From: Phallusia fumigata
Taxonomy: Eukaryota > Chordata > Ascidiacea > Phlebobranchia > Ascidiidae
Assembly: GCA_008931825.1 (NCBI GenBank)
Contig: QXVZ01018812.1
Location: 62,001 to 126,000, forward strand
Reading direction: 5' to 3'
Length of the DNA stretch: 64,000 nt
The notes beneath the pieces were generated by a model. The model saw nothing but the letters and a program-made list of their open reading frames with translations. It was not told the DNA's origin and made no database searches. Below, piece after piece: positions 36,945 through 51,900 of the stretch (position 1 is the first letter of the stretch; every line of letters starts with the position of its first letter). Position numbers and translations under genes: made by a program.

Positions 36945-39900
36945 TCAGTCTTCTTGTTCATCTCTTTTGTTGCCACTTCTTTCCACCCACGCAGCATAAT
37001 CTCGCATGACTTCATAAAGGAAGCGGTATTGGCTCTAAAACCAAAAGGTCACTTCTGTTTGCGTTTAAAATAGATGCAAAATATTGCTAAAACTCAAAAT
37101 GAATTCTATTGGTAGAATTATGGTAACGAAAGTTTTAATTAGTTTGTTTGTTGTAATAACATATAAAATTGGTGGTATTAGATTGGCTATTTTCGTCATA
37201 TTTATTTGTTTGTTTATTTGGTTGATTTTTAGTGGGACCGACGTGTATCTTGGCAAGTAAAATCAGCGATGTCAATGGATGCTCGGTGGGATTTATTTAT
37301 AACCAGAAGTTTCTACTCACAATGGATGAAACCATTCCTGGTCGTCGATCTCGTAGGTCCTTAACAGTTCTCAGGATATCTACCCTACCTTCCCTCTTCG
37401 CTCTGCTCATTAGTTCCAGGATGCTGATGAACGTTCCTGTTCGCCCAGCGCCGTCACTGTGCAAACAGTTACTTATTAAATAAAGTTTTATTTTGTACAA
37501 ATAAGGCTAAGTTCATATTGGTGTTTCTCCTGTCCTTGAAGGTCCTAAAATCCGTATTGTACACCAGAGTTGGATCAATTACACGATTTTAGTTAAATTA
37601 CAATTACAAATATTCTGTTAAATTTTTGAATTACATTACAATTACAATTACTCAAATAATGAATTAAAAAATATGAATTATAATTTACCATTATTCGGAG
37701 ACTTGTAATTAATTACAAATTTCCATTACATGTGACAAAATTTTCCATTTCAACTGATTTTACACAAAAAAGGAATTAATTACATTCAGCTCAATTACTA
37801 ATTGAATTGATCCAACACTGTTGTACACGACCATGTTCAAATATTTAATGGCAACTTTCCTAAATTGGCCTATTTTTTGATTCAGCTGACTCAGTTAGGT
37901 TGGCAGTTGTTATAACAATCTGGTGGCCTTTTTACAAAAAGTTTTGTTGCAAGTTATTGGGTCATCGGTTAAATGGTGTAAAACCGCAACAAAATAGCTG
38001 GTATTTAAAAACTAATTTTCTGAAGGTCAGGTGACCTTTCTTGATGTAACGGCTGCTACAAGCTATGGGTTTACATTGTAGTTACTCATTACCAAAATCA
38101 ATTAGGCGTCATTTAGATCGCGCATCACACGCGTTACACGCCCACACTAAAGAATGCACTTACTTGCACGCCCGCACTGAAGAATACACTTACTTGCAAT
38201 GAATAAGTAGAGTTCCGTTTCCAATTTGCGAGTTCTGCTGAAGATAGTCAATTAGATCCAGAACTGCGTTGTTCTCGTCAATTCGCTCTGTCCAATCGCT
38301 CACTTGTAAGTGCAAAATGTCGTGCTAAAAAAAGTGTAATACTTTCATTAGCAACCGATATAAAATGGGTTTATTACTGTTATCGTACCCCGTTTAGAAT
38401 GTGGACTTTTGTGTCGTTTGAGATTAGAAACGCTTAGACTGTTCATTTCGGGTTCGCTAATTTGTAAGAGGACAAAAATATCATAAGAAGACAACAAATA
38501 GTGACATGGCATAAAAATTGTGACGTCATGGCAAACATAAACTTTCGAGGATGTTTGAACTATCCTGCCAGTGGATTGGTTCATGAAGTTTCTATTTCAA
38601 TCTTGACATGTGACTTTGTTAATTAGCAACGAACACTGAATAGTGGGGGAAACAGAGTTGGATTTTCACACTCAGTTTGACAGGTCTGTCGTCGTTCACT
38701 GTAAACTGCTGGGCATGGTCCTGTGACAATGTGTGAGTTGACCTTTGTATATTAACTGAAGTGGTTGCGCAAACGCGTCATGTCAATACACTTTGCCCCT
38801 CCGTTTGGTAAATAGCCTTGAGCTAAAATAGGTTTTGGTGTGAAAACACTCCATGTTGCAAACACTGGGCGCCAGTTTTAGCAACCTGAACTATACGTTG
38901 TTTCGCTGTTTAGGAAATATTTATTGGTTTTAGGTAATATTCAGTGCAAATAAACCGGAACTAAACAAAATATTGCCGTTACGGCGAGTCTCAACGCAAA
39001 GGTCTCTTTATCATAAATCTATCATAAAATCCCTGGATCATCATACAATTATCTTGATAATCTGTATGATAATTTGTCTATCGCAGCAGTTGTTTTTTTG
39101 TGTGACTTGATAGGTAAAAAACAAAAGTAGATGGCTCTATTTTGCTTTGTTACAATTAGGGTTGGAATTTCATGTTGAAAAAAAGCGGATCGTTTTGGGT
39201 AAGAAAATAATTCTACTTTCATCACTGGCAATATTCCATTTTACTGATTACAGCTAAAACCCTAATCATCGTTAGTAAAATATGTGGGACAAATTGGATT
39301 GTTTTTAATACACATACCCTTTCGCTGTAGAAATTCAGGGCAAAGTTTCGTTCCACGATTTGCTCTCCTTTTTCTTTCATCAACGTCACAGTTACGTCAC
39401 CGAACGTCGCCGGCTGTCCCACCGTCACCGGCCAATAGGTGACGCACTAGAGCACAAAAACTCCATAGTTACATATTCAGCATTTTCCTCCTGGTTGTTT
39501 GGGTTCTTCCTACCTTTTTATTGTCACCAGCCTTGCTGAGCATAATAATGGTGCTGATTCTACTGTGCCACACGGCGTGCCAAAATTCGACCAAAGTATC
39601 GTAGGTCGGTCCCTGAGCTGCAATGGTGACTCCTGTGAAACAGCTTACCTAAAAAAACACATAAAATTAAGGTAAATTATGTTTCTAAAACAAGTGTTCT
39701 TGTTACTTACGTTGAGTATAGTTGCGTTATAATACACTGGGTTGGGGTCGCTTCTCATTGGTGGAAGTGCCAGCCGTGAATGATCATCTACAAAGTAAAG
39801 GTACTTTTGATCCAAACACTCTAAACCAAAAAAATAGCTAACGGCGACGTCGCTTTAAAACAATCGGTATTAGCGATGTAGCACTAATAAATAAAATTCT

Positions 39901-42900
39901 AAACCTAATGCTGGACGGAAAAAGACAAGTTAACCTTTTCCGTAACTTTAAAACAAACGCCAGGCCCCAATCAAAAATAAAATTCGCCTATTTACACCGG
40001 AATTCGAACAATGCATTGTGACGCAATAAGTGAAGTTTTGTTCCATTTACCAGACAGTAAGCAAAACTTCAAAAAACTGGAAATGAAAAGTTAGCTATGT
40101 TTGTTCCGTTTGACGTTTGTAAGGTTTAAATTCTGCCAATATGAATAATATCATAGTTGGATCAAAGTGCTAAGATTGGTTGCAGCAAGTCAGTTCTGCA
40201 GTTCATACAGTTAAAAAACCGTTTCAAACAGCAGAAATTTGTCAGACAAGGACACTGGCAGATTTTGTGGCTAGAGAATCAGTTATAGCTTGAGATTAAA
40301 TGTGTGTGGAATGACAGTTTACGTTAGTCACGGAATCAAATTAGTGTGGCGTTTTATTTAGGGCAGAGAACATTTTCTATGTTTTGATTTTAGGTGTGAT
40401 ATTTCTCTGCTAAAGAAAATGAACTATATTATGAAGATTAGTAAAAAATCAATGGAAGTTTTGGTAATAAAGTATAAGCTGAGGCAACTGATAAGGTCGC
40501 TTATTTGAAAATCTGCTTTGTTGGTTACACAGTAGGAAATATCTTAGTTTATAATTGGAAGCATAACTAATATGTTTTGTATGATGCGAGTGTTAGCGTA
40601 ACATCTCGTGATAGAGTATACTTTAATGCATATGTTGCATTACTGTGGACCATTTGGTGTCAAACTTACATGGTAAAACCTTGATGGTAAAGTTTTTGTG
40701 GACATTCTTTTCCATTTTTGCTACTTCCTGAGTTGTGAGCAAAGGCTTTATCAAATCGAGTTTGTTGTACTCCGTCTCGTATTCGCTCTCCCGGTTGATG
40801 TAACTAAGTCTTCTGCAGAAAGTCCAATTAACACACTTGAATAACGATACAAAGAAAATGGCATGAAAGTGATAATGGCGACGAATTTGTAATTTGTAGT
40901 AGCAATGCTGATCAACATAACTGCTTGTTTTGGCCCCTAAAAACTGGTTATACAAATGAATGGTCTGTAGTGCTAGCAAGTGTTTGCAACCATACAACTT
41001 TAAATGGCTGGCAAGACTTATGCAACTTTTAACGGTATCAAAATTTAAATTTAAGTCGTATTCCTGGCTTGATAGTAATTCTTGCATTGGATAAGTAACG
41101 AGGTTTGGGTAAAATTTCGTTACCGAGTCATTCGTTTTAGTTTCTTTTCCACATCTTTCAGGTCTGTGTCGGTGTCACCCAGCTCGTGCGCCTCCGTAAC
41201 AAGCTTGTGTAAAAGAATGTATTCGTCCTATGGTAAACATTTACAAAAAATTACCCAAGCAGTAAAATTGCGTTAAAATGTACTTGGCTTTATGGTGACG
41301 TTGGTGTTTGACACCCCTTAAATTTTATGAAAAATGCGTCAATGATGCATCGTTTAACGACGGAACCTGTCCGCGACTTTGCCTTTCCACGAGTTAATAG
41401 CCAAGTTTTGACCTTTGCCCTTGGAGTTTTCGCAATTTATCATTGTACTTTGGCGTGCACCCATCCACAAACACTATGGCTTCTTTCATTTTTATTTGAC
41501 TATGTTTGCGCCGATGTTGGGACTTGTTTACATTCGGCAAACTTTTAGCAAGGAGTCAGAACTGGAGCCAATAATACAGGACACATATTGCGGTGATATG
41601 TGGCAGACAGATTTATTGCTTTTTCTACGTCATGTGTACTATGGTATTTACTTGACAACATCGTCACAAGGTTTGTTGGGGGGAAATTCCAAGCCTCAAT
41701 GTCTTTGTGGTTTATTTTCGGGACTTACCGGACATAAAATGTTTTATACCAAGTATTGCCAAATACTGCTAACATGTTAATATTTGGTTGTCATATTGAA
41801 AGAGTGGCACAAAAGCAAGCTTTGAGATATTTTCCTAGCACCTTACAGATTACCAGCGTCATGATTTTTTCCTGTTCTGTTTCTACGAACCAAATGTTGC
41901 TGCAAGCTTATTTATAAAGGCGGCACTTTGTACGATGGAAACAAACCTCAGCAATCTTACTACAAATGGAAACGTTAGATCGTTGCCGAATTAAATCTAT
42001 TCACGTTTGGCAAAAAATTTTTTAAGGGAAAATCCATTTGAACTTTCTGCTGCGCTGCAAACGCTTCTCGAAAACACACAATACCAGCAATCGTCTTTTC
42101 AAAGAAAAATATTTGAACAACAATTTATTGTCATATTTAGGCGTAACGCCGCCAACAGACATGACTCAAGGTATGGTTTAGTTCCGACCATTACGTTTTG
42201 CTTTCGGAAATATGCACTTTGTTACAAGTTTGTCTACTTGGGACAAGTAAAGTGTTTCGTTGCACTTTTGGCGACAGCGTTGCGGCACACTGTTAGCGAT
42301 GGATGTATTTTAAAAATTGGCAGATACATTTGATATTGATTCGCTTACCCTGTTCCGGTGCTCGGTTTATTTGCGCTTATGTCGTGTCGTTAATTTAGCC
42401 ATCTGCCACTGCGCATGTTACGTTACCTCGGACTTAACCATTCCCATCCGCTGCCCTCTCAGTTGCCTCACGCATTCAAAGCAGTCGACTGACATCTTTT
42501 CACGCATTTCCTCAACCAAGTAATCGTATGCGATAAATGTTCCAGTTCGTCCTGTTCCATTGCTGTGACGGCAAAAGTAAACTTTGTGTTTAGTAAAATA
42601 CACGTTGCAGTACAACATTCAAACTGATGGTAATATATTATTCCTAGTTTAGCTACAACTCCTTGATTTCACTTTCGTCAAAACACACTTTTTATCCGGT
42701 TGGTATTAAATGTATTAAGGTTCACTAAACGGCCTTTTGGTCCTCGTTACTTTTTCTTCTTTGGCATCCATGGACGTTAATTCGACCACCCCGGCGATTA
42801 GGCATCTTAATTATGAACTTAAACAAATGTTTGTCCAAGTTCTGCACCCCATTAGGCGCGATGTGTCGTCGATCAAACAATGTCCAACAACACCTTGTCA

Positions 42901-45900
42901 GGTATTTGACTGCCAAACCGAACGGTATGCATTTTTTGACAAGCGGTTGCGATAATGCAGCAAAGCATGCGCCAGAAAAAGAATGACTTGTTTTGCTTCT
43001 TGTTCTTTCTCAAAGAAAGTAAAGAAAACTGCATGCTAATGCGTATCAAATCACGTCGCTTCAAATAACACCCCCTAAATACAGAGCAAAGACGTAATAT
43101 AACAGGAAGCCTATATTGGACACTTTACTTTTTGTGTTAATACTTCTGTGCTGATGGGACCGATAGTAAACCATAAACGAAACCCTTTATAATTTTGCGG
43201 CAATCTGCACTGTTACAAAGACTTGTTTAAATTTAATCATGCTGCATAATATAAGATATTGTTAAAACGTAACACTAAAGAACTAGATAAAGTACTTCAC
43301 CTGCAGTGCACCACAATAGGGGAATCCACTTTCTGGTTCAAACTTGCCCGTTGCATATGCCCGTGCAGTCTTACAATACCGCTTGTGCTCAACGGTACGC
43401 TACCTTCTGGCCAGTCAAGCAGATGTAAGTGGGTTACGATTTTGGTAACCTGAACATAATAGATAATACTAAGAAGCTAATGAATAGATTTGCTAAACCA
43501 TTTAGCCGCTGCAGTATTACCGATCAACAGTTTTTGTTGAATACGCCAGCGCAATATTGCGAACCTTGATTATGGCGAAGGAATAAAATACACTGGGTGA
43601 AGATGCATAGGAGCTTATAATTACCACATTTCCTTGTTGCGAGATAAAGAGACTTTTTCATATTAGAAGCAGTTACGTTAGAGACCAGATTAGCCTTTAA
43701 GCGCGTGCGGACCTCGTTGATTGCAGCTGGTTAATGATCGGTAAACAAATATTTATTAGCAATTTATTATTATTTCACAGCTGCAAGTTTAGTGTACTTT
43801 GCGCCGGGCACATCGAAGCAGCTTAGTGACACCACCCCAATAAAAGTTTTATGATGGTGGGGCGTTTGCAACATACAGATTTATAGAGGACATCGTTTTG
43901 AAGGCAGATCTCCATTTTTCTCATCACGTAGCCCGACATAAGCTTTTCTTCTATCGTCCGGACGTTCACTGATCCATACCGTGTTGAGTAGCTCAGTTGT
44001 GGCCAGTATTTGTCACATACAATCTAGACAAGCACAAAACTGATTTAACATCTTTCTTACACACCATTTAACTTAACTGTGTAAACGCGCAAACATTGTA
44101 AAATCACTTTGTACCAGTAAGGCGTCACCATTTCACACCGATGCGTGTTTTATAGAAGTACTATACCCAGATGATCTGTTGTACCAGCAAACGACATGCT
44201 TTTGTTTTGTATTTAACGTTTCGGCACGTAACGTAGCCATCGTCCGGTAATAAAAATAACGAAAGCCAAAAAATAGTGACGACGAATTTCGATGCAAAAT
44301 TTTTTGGGGGTTTTCCATGTATTTGTAGCCCTTACTTTGTACTTTAATGTGAATACTGTCTCACTGCTTGGTGTAACAGGTCATTGCAGTGTGATTGGTG
44401 GGACAAAACAAACGTATACGCTTCTCTAACACAACAGCGGAAACGTATTTACTTGTGCATTTTGCCAAAAACTCCGCGTCATTGCCGATAACACAAATTC
44501 CCTAGTGTTTGGTCAAAAAACGGAATCACAACATGACTTACGTTATCGTTTTCAATCAGGCTGTTTAGCATCACCACAATCCGACTCTTCTGTTCCCAAA
44601 TCATCCCCCAAAAATCTCCAACAGTGTTGGGTAACGGTGCTTGGGTTGCAATGAATTTTTGCTTGGTGCTGAATCCCTGGATAAATTAAATTTACCAAAC
44701 GTAAAAATTGTATTTAACCAGTTATTTTCGAGCTTTCAACCCTGTCGCTACTGCTACGGGTCAGATTTTACAGGTTGTGGTTTTACATTTTGGTATACAC
44801 TGCCATACACTGGTACATAAACTCGTACATACATCGCATATTTGTCGGATAGAATAACCTGAAAGTGCACATCACCAAACATTATTAATTGCCCATTTGT
44901 TCCCTCGAGGCTCTCCGCTGAAACTACTACGGCTAAATAGTGTTTATACAATAATTAGTGGCTAATCACACGTACGGCACATATAGTGAGTAACGGTCAT
45001 TGAAGAATGTGACTTAGCAAACAGTCACCTACAGACCCGGTTACGACGCAGATAAGGGGTGTCTAACGAATGTTTGCTTTTCCGTCCAACCCTTCATATC
45101 AACAGTTACTGAAATTGCAAAAACCGTTCTAAACCCGTTACTTCCGTGTCCTGTCGATTGTAAGTTGCCGTACAAAACCTTTCTAGGATGGTGTCAGCCT
45201 TGTAGTTAAGTCAGTGTTTCTCAAACGTTTTTCAGTTATTCGCATGGCGGTAATACCTCTGCAGTTTTTTCGAGGTTTCTAGGTCCACTAAAAAGTTAAC
45301 TCGAATTAATTTAACTAGATTACAATGCAGTAATGCTTTGCGTGTGCCACAATCGCGTTATGTTACTTGTGATGTCACAAAGCAGCATTGAGCGATGGTG
45401 CCACAAAGGTTGCCATCAACGTACAGGTTTATTTCAGCAATCATGCGATGTTGCATCGACTAAGAGAGACTAAAGACGTTTCGCGGTCCACATAAAATCG
45501 CCTCACGGACCCCTAGGGACCGCGCACCCCACAAGACCCGCTGCAATAAGTGAATCATATGAACACAAGGGCATAATTTTGGCTTACAGAGCAGTTTAAT
45601 TTTCTGATTTACATGATTTACCTTGAGAAAGGATAATGTGTGACATACACTTACGTTTATAAAGCTTGCATTGATATAGCTGCTTCCTTGGGATGACAAA
45701 ATTACTCGGTTGAAATCATCTAAAAACACAAACATTGATTATTTTTCTGAAATGCAACGTAAAACAATGGTTTGAACCTACAAGGTAGAATGCTTCCCAT
45801 TCTATTGTTCCTTCTGTTTTCTTTTAGTTGACCAGCTGTCGTGGCTGATTTGAGCAACAAGCTTGCAGTGGAAAGCTCCTGCGCAAAAGCAGCCTTAACT

Positions 45901-48900
45901 TACTTCTGCTGATAAAATTGTGATTTTGAAAATCCTGATCAAAACCCAAGTTTGATATTGCATGGGGCAGATTGCATAAATAAATCTATTATACGGGTGG
46001 AAATTTGTTTTCAAGCAATTTTTTGTTTAAAATACTGTGGTGGACATGTTTTTGTTTTGACAGCAGGCCGAGTGGTGGCGAGACAAGATAAAACATGTAA
46101 ACCAAAATGTCACTCTATAGTTTGAATAACAAGGTTTCTTCAGGGAAGTTGCTGAGCATTTGAAGTACGCTGTATTAAGCACAAGTTTGTTGCACTTGTA
46201 ACGTACGTGATCCACAGAAGCACGTGATTCAAAGCTATTCTGCGTTATTAACTAAACTTTGAGTTTAAATAAGACTAGGGTGTAAGTGGTTGATCAAACA
46301 AACCTATTAGTTTTGGTGACACCGTTGCGCTTGTACTTGTACTGTGCCGGGCCACCTCGAGTTTTCTTCATTGGTTTAACATGAAACTAGTTTTATGTTA
46401 TTAATATATTTCCGTTGTTTCCAGTTTCCCTCGTGTGGGTTAAATAAGTAACTATTACAAAAAAACTATTCAAATTCAATCAGACAATTTACCTGTCGTT
46501 TGAGTGTAGCGCGTTTTTTACCCGTTTCACCTATGACTACGCATCTCTGCATTGGGTTCTTATTGATTCAGTTTTTATAAACTATTTAAGTGCATTACTT
46601 ATCATACTTTTCGGTTTCTAATAGTTGCGAATGCGTCCACTGTAAATGTATGAAACAAACTTTTGCAGTGTCAACAATTTTAAGTAGAGTCACATGATGT
46701 TAATTGTAAATCACCCCAGTCTACGTGATTGCTATGTCTATTGCGAAAAAAGGCCTAATTAAATTCGTTTGTAGGACTGACTCCCGGTTGTGTGTTTTGT
46801 CAAATAGTTTCTAACGTTTCCAAGAAACAGCTAGATCAGTCAGAACTTTCTCTTTTTTGTTTGCTACATATATTTGTTATGTAGCGATCCTAGGTTCAAA
46901 ACACACCTGTTAAACGTTTAAACTTTGTTGCTTGAGGATGTGTAGACAGACAGCTTACAATGTCCAACACATTATCATACATGTAACGTGAATTTACCGG
47001 TAGGGATTTTAGTTTTGTTTTAAATTTTAGTCCCTCGCGTCGTGCCCTTAACTACTGTTATAAATTTGCCCTTGCCTATCCGCATTTGAACATCTTACGG
47101 TTGGTTTGTGCCCTGTGTGACTATGTTACAATACGCCGACTAAAAATAAAGCAAACACAGGCAGGGAGCAAGTGCGCCAAGTAACATTTTCTAAAATGCG
47201 TTATCTTGAACCACTACATGCGTTCATTTGCCTTTCGGCGCCAAATTTATTTTCGTTGCCTTGTTGGTGTAAAGAAACCGCAATATTGAAATAGAGCTGG
47301 GGCCATCGGTTTGCAGCACGGGCGCAAATTCCGGAAAGGAATACAAAGTACAAGGAAGGGACATGTCCCCCGAACAAAATTTTGGTTGTGATGTTCTTCT
47401 TTTTAATTTTGCATTAGTTAAGCTTTTGCAAACAGATTTAGCGGCATTTTAAGTTTGTATCAGTCGAAAGGTAACCAATTATTCGTAACATAAAAATCTG
47501 TATTGTGACGTCATAACACTGTGTCAAATGATACGACGTCATCTACACAAAAATTACTTACAAAAACCCAAAGCCCCCCAAGAATTTCGATCGATTTACA
47601 ACACCGGTTTGCAGCATACGCTGGCCTAGGTGTTCGGTTGATCAATGTTTTATTATCTTGCTCATTATCTGTCCGCAACGAACCCCACTTAGCCTTATGT
47701 TCGTGTTTGTGGATTACACGTTTGTGGCAAGCATACACTATCTGTTTGTCTAAGTCAGGTTGCTTAGAGCGATGCGGTGTTTTAACCTTTTTGCCGATGT
47801 GAGTTAACGAATAACAAAGGGAATATAAAATACATTGGCCTGGTGTTTTGTGGTTTCTCATTCGTACTTGGTATGACCACGTCGCATTGTCACTTTACTC
47901 GTGTATACATAACCACGTTTTAAGGACCACATACCTACGTTTGCTACCTTTTGAACACAATGTCTTTTCGGATTAACGAGGTCACGTGTTTCAATTGCAG
48001 AGCTATGTTAAACTTAGTAAAAGTAAAAAGGAGTCTGTTCAAACGAAGTAGTTTTTGTCTAGATGACGCCTGCCGAAGCTAACAACCTATATTGTACCTT
48101 TACTTACATTTTCGAACTGTTTCCGTAACTTTACACAGTCATTCCTTGTCAGTTCTTTGTACCTTTCAAACAAAATTTATATGAATGCAAACTACAAAAA
48201 GGAATATCATGATTTACTTACCTTGGTAGCATTACTGATGCCGGTATTACGTAAGTCTCTTCGATTTCTGCATATGTATTGACTTCGACATCTAAAAACC
48301 AGCAGCAAGAGAGTTTTGCTAAGGAATATTTCAGTTTCATATCTTTACCTCGTGCCACATGACTGTTATGTTAGGTTTTTTGTGTTTGGCGATTGCACCA
48401 ATTTGTAAATATGTCCGTGGCTTTGTTTGCATTGGCATATCCCACGAAACAGTTAAACTTGTTAATCCGTGTAGATGACATATTAGATTTACCACTCGGA
48501 GATTGAATGCAGAGTATTTGTCTTTGGTTTTGTTTTAGGTTTCGTTTCGGGTAGAAACTGTTTCGTTACCGTCACGAAACCGTTTAAAATTAACTCATAT
48601 ATTTTTGTAACGTCCCTCCGGGCTATCATAATGACCGAACGCTATGTTTGTTGGCTACCGTGTGTCTATAAACACGACACTAAAAAGGGTTTATAATTAG
48701 TGCCGGCATAAGCATATAATATTGATTTTGCCATTCATTTAATTATCCTGTTTGTGGGTTAGTAAATATTTCTAAAATGGACATATGCCTTAACGTCTAG
48801 AAAATAAACTTACCGCCCAAAGCAAAGGTTGAAGGGCTATTCGGCACTTTGGATTTTTGGCAACACCTGTATAAAACATAACGTTAGCTTTTAACGACCG

Positions 48901-51900
48901 TTAAATTTGCCAACAGCATGTTAAATATAACAGACGGTAGCAAAACCCAACATGCATATGCTTACAAACACGGCCATACCCCTTTCGGCGCAGTAGGAAC
49001 ATTGTTGCAACTATAATGCATATGATGAGAAATCCACCAACCCCCACAATTATCCAAATCCACCACTCCAACGGCGAAACAACTGTAACGCAGCAAAAAC
49101 ACTTACCGTCACACATAAGATATGTCCTTGGTCGCATTACTTGAAAAGCAATTTCAAAACATCCGTGGTATAATTACTTTTTCTTACTCCTTACCAGTTT
49201 CGCAGCTATCTCCACTGTAGCCTTCAGTGCATTGGCAGAAAAACGTCTCCACATTTTCCTTACATGTTCCGTTGTTCTTACAGCCGCTTATTAAACACGA
49301 CGCTATTACAAAACATATTCGATTTTTAAGAATCATCAATTCATTCAATCTTATTAGGCGTGTTTTAAGTTACCGAATTGGCAGGTGTTTCCAGAATATC
49401 CCTTGGTACAGTTGCAGGTATTTGAAGAGCCATCGCTAATGCAGATACCATTGCTACTGCACTCGTCTTGATTACAATACTCTGAAAAAGAAATGGTGTT
49501 AAATTTTACCGACACATCGGGTTTTGGTCAAAATACAATGTTTGTGATCTGTTCATAAACATTTTTAGCGGTCGATATTTTAAATATGCGGGTGACAAAT
49601 CTTTCCAAAAAAATTCCTTGAAAGATAAGGCTTTCATGTTGTTTAACTGTTCTTACCCAGCTCACACAAGGCTCCTGTGTATCCTTCTGCACACTCACAA
49701 CCCGTAGTGGTGTCATCAATCTTAATACATGTACCGTTGTTTTGACAGTCGTTACCGGAGCAAACTTCTGCACAAAATAATACGGGAAACGTTTTTTTCC
49801 CTGTCTATTAAGTAGTAAGCTGACCTACCGTATTCACATGACTTCCCAGCAAATGTTTCCACGCACTGACATTGATAGGTATTCTCACTAACACTGCACG
49901 TTCCACCGTTTTGGCATGGCATTGCACTGCAAGGTTCTGCAAAGTTATAGATTTACAAACCAGTTGGTCACAAACGCAATGCACGAATTTGTTTGGACCA
50001 GTGGTTCCCAACCTTTTTAGTGTCCTTGACCCTTTTGACGTTTTGACTAAAAGTTGTGGACTCCTTTAATGAAATACCGTTTTGAAGTAAATAAACATGT
50101 TCTTTCACGTAAGCCGGATCTTGTGACACTCTGCATGTACCGATTAGACGTCCTTTAAAGTTATACCTTAACGGGGTATTTTGACTTCGCTATACTGCTT
50201 TCATGTTACCCATGCAAAGCTCTTGAAGACCCCCAAATCGTTTTGTGGAGCCCTGAGGTCCATGGAACCCGGTTGGGTACCACTGGTCTAGACGCTTTTT
50301 AAAACACTTGTCCTGCTGGAAGAGGACTACTTACGCAATTCGCAATTGCTGCCTGCAAACTCTTCCGAACACTCGCAAATGTAGTTTTCGCCATCCGCTA
50401 TACAATTTCCACCATTTTTGCACGGTGATTCTGAGCATGGTGCTGTAAAACACAATGCATATAGTTTACTTCAGTGGTGCTCAAAGTGGGGGCCACGGCC
50501 CCTTAAGGGTCTGTGAGGCAATTTTAAGTGGACCCCGAAACGTCTTCAGTCGCAAAATGATGTGTGATTTAATAAAAACTAGTTTGGTCGATCTGTTTTT
50601 AGCATACATATATAGTCAAATAAAAAGTCACTGTGTTTCTCACACACCAAGTTCACAATGTTCTCCGTCATATTCGCTGAAGCAATCACATACGTATGTC
50701 GCTCCGGTAACCACACAGTCTCCGCCATCGCCACACGGATTTTCGAAACACGGACCTTAAAATAAGAGTGCCAAACAATGTTATCTTTTTCAAATACAGC
50801 AATCCACTAACGGCGTAAGCAAACAAAACACAGTTTTGCAAAGCTTGTATTCAACTCTTTTACCGTGTATTTTTTGATAAAAAGCCTAATCTTACCGTAT
50901 TCGCAGTAGTCACCCTTGTATCCTTCTAAGCAATGACAAATGAATTCAAAACCATTAACTTCACAGGATGCATTATTTTGACACGTACCGGGGCTGCACA
51001 CGTCTAGACAAAACATATACATCTTCTGTTTATCTGTCTTTGAGGCAATCTAGCAGTCAGTGCAACTGGTCGTTTCCTTTGATTCCGCGAGTGCTTTTCC
51101 AGACAAGAAACTTGTAATCTGTGTCTTATATTAATTTGATCTGTGTTTTAAATTGTAATGAAACTTTTTTTTTAACAAATTCATGCGTATTTGTCAGATA
51201 CTCGCCGTACACGTTTCACAACTCTCTCCGATGTAACCTTCTGTACACCGACAAGTGTAATCACATCCAGTGGAATTGCAAGTCCCTCCATTGAGACACG
51301 CGCCATGTTCACATGGATCTAAAAAAAACACATTTCATAACTTTGTATGCCGATTTCCATATTTAAAAAACAGCAGCACTTTTGAAATGTTTAATACTCA
51401 ATGGTCACGTTGTTCAACCTTACCTCTTATTTGACATGATTGAGTGGAACTTTCTCCTACGCACCATTCACATCCAGTGCATGGGGGGTCACATGGATCT
51501 GTTGTGTCATAACGTAAATAGGTGAAGATATTGTGTATTGGATTCCTACATTAACTTACTAACCCATTTGGCAAATATATGATCCCCAACCATCAGTATT
51601 TGGTGCATTTTCGGCAAACCATTCACCTAAGGTACTGTTCTGTGCACTAATACGAAGATAACATGAACCACTTGTGCATTGTGGTTCACCATCTTCCCAG
51701 TTCTGATTTGTCCCTTCTCCAGGATTGGGTATATATCCTCCACCAACCCAATACCAGGTGTATAGGTCACCTGTCGCTCCACCCCAATATGCAGCTTTGT
51801 TTCCAAAAGATTCACTAACATCGCCAACCCAATTGCTCAATTGTTCGGTTATAGGTGTTTGCAGTTGTTGCTCATTAATTTCGACCAACGAACCTCCTTT

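Noticed and set aside
45460-45735. Minus-strand frame similar to one at 50455-50760
   Set aside because: The similarity comes from shared hAT element ends; only the short stretch at 45655-45719 is a real exon, and it belongs to A.
46314-46371. Possible minus-strand exon starting [15 protein letters not shown] with a GT donor
   Set aside because: It cannot join the first phosphatase exon in frame, whereas the exon at 48162-48108 fits both sides perfectly.
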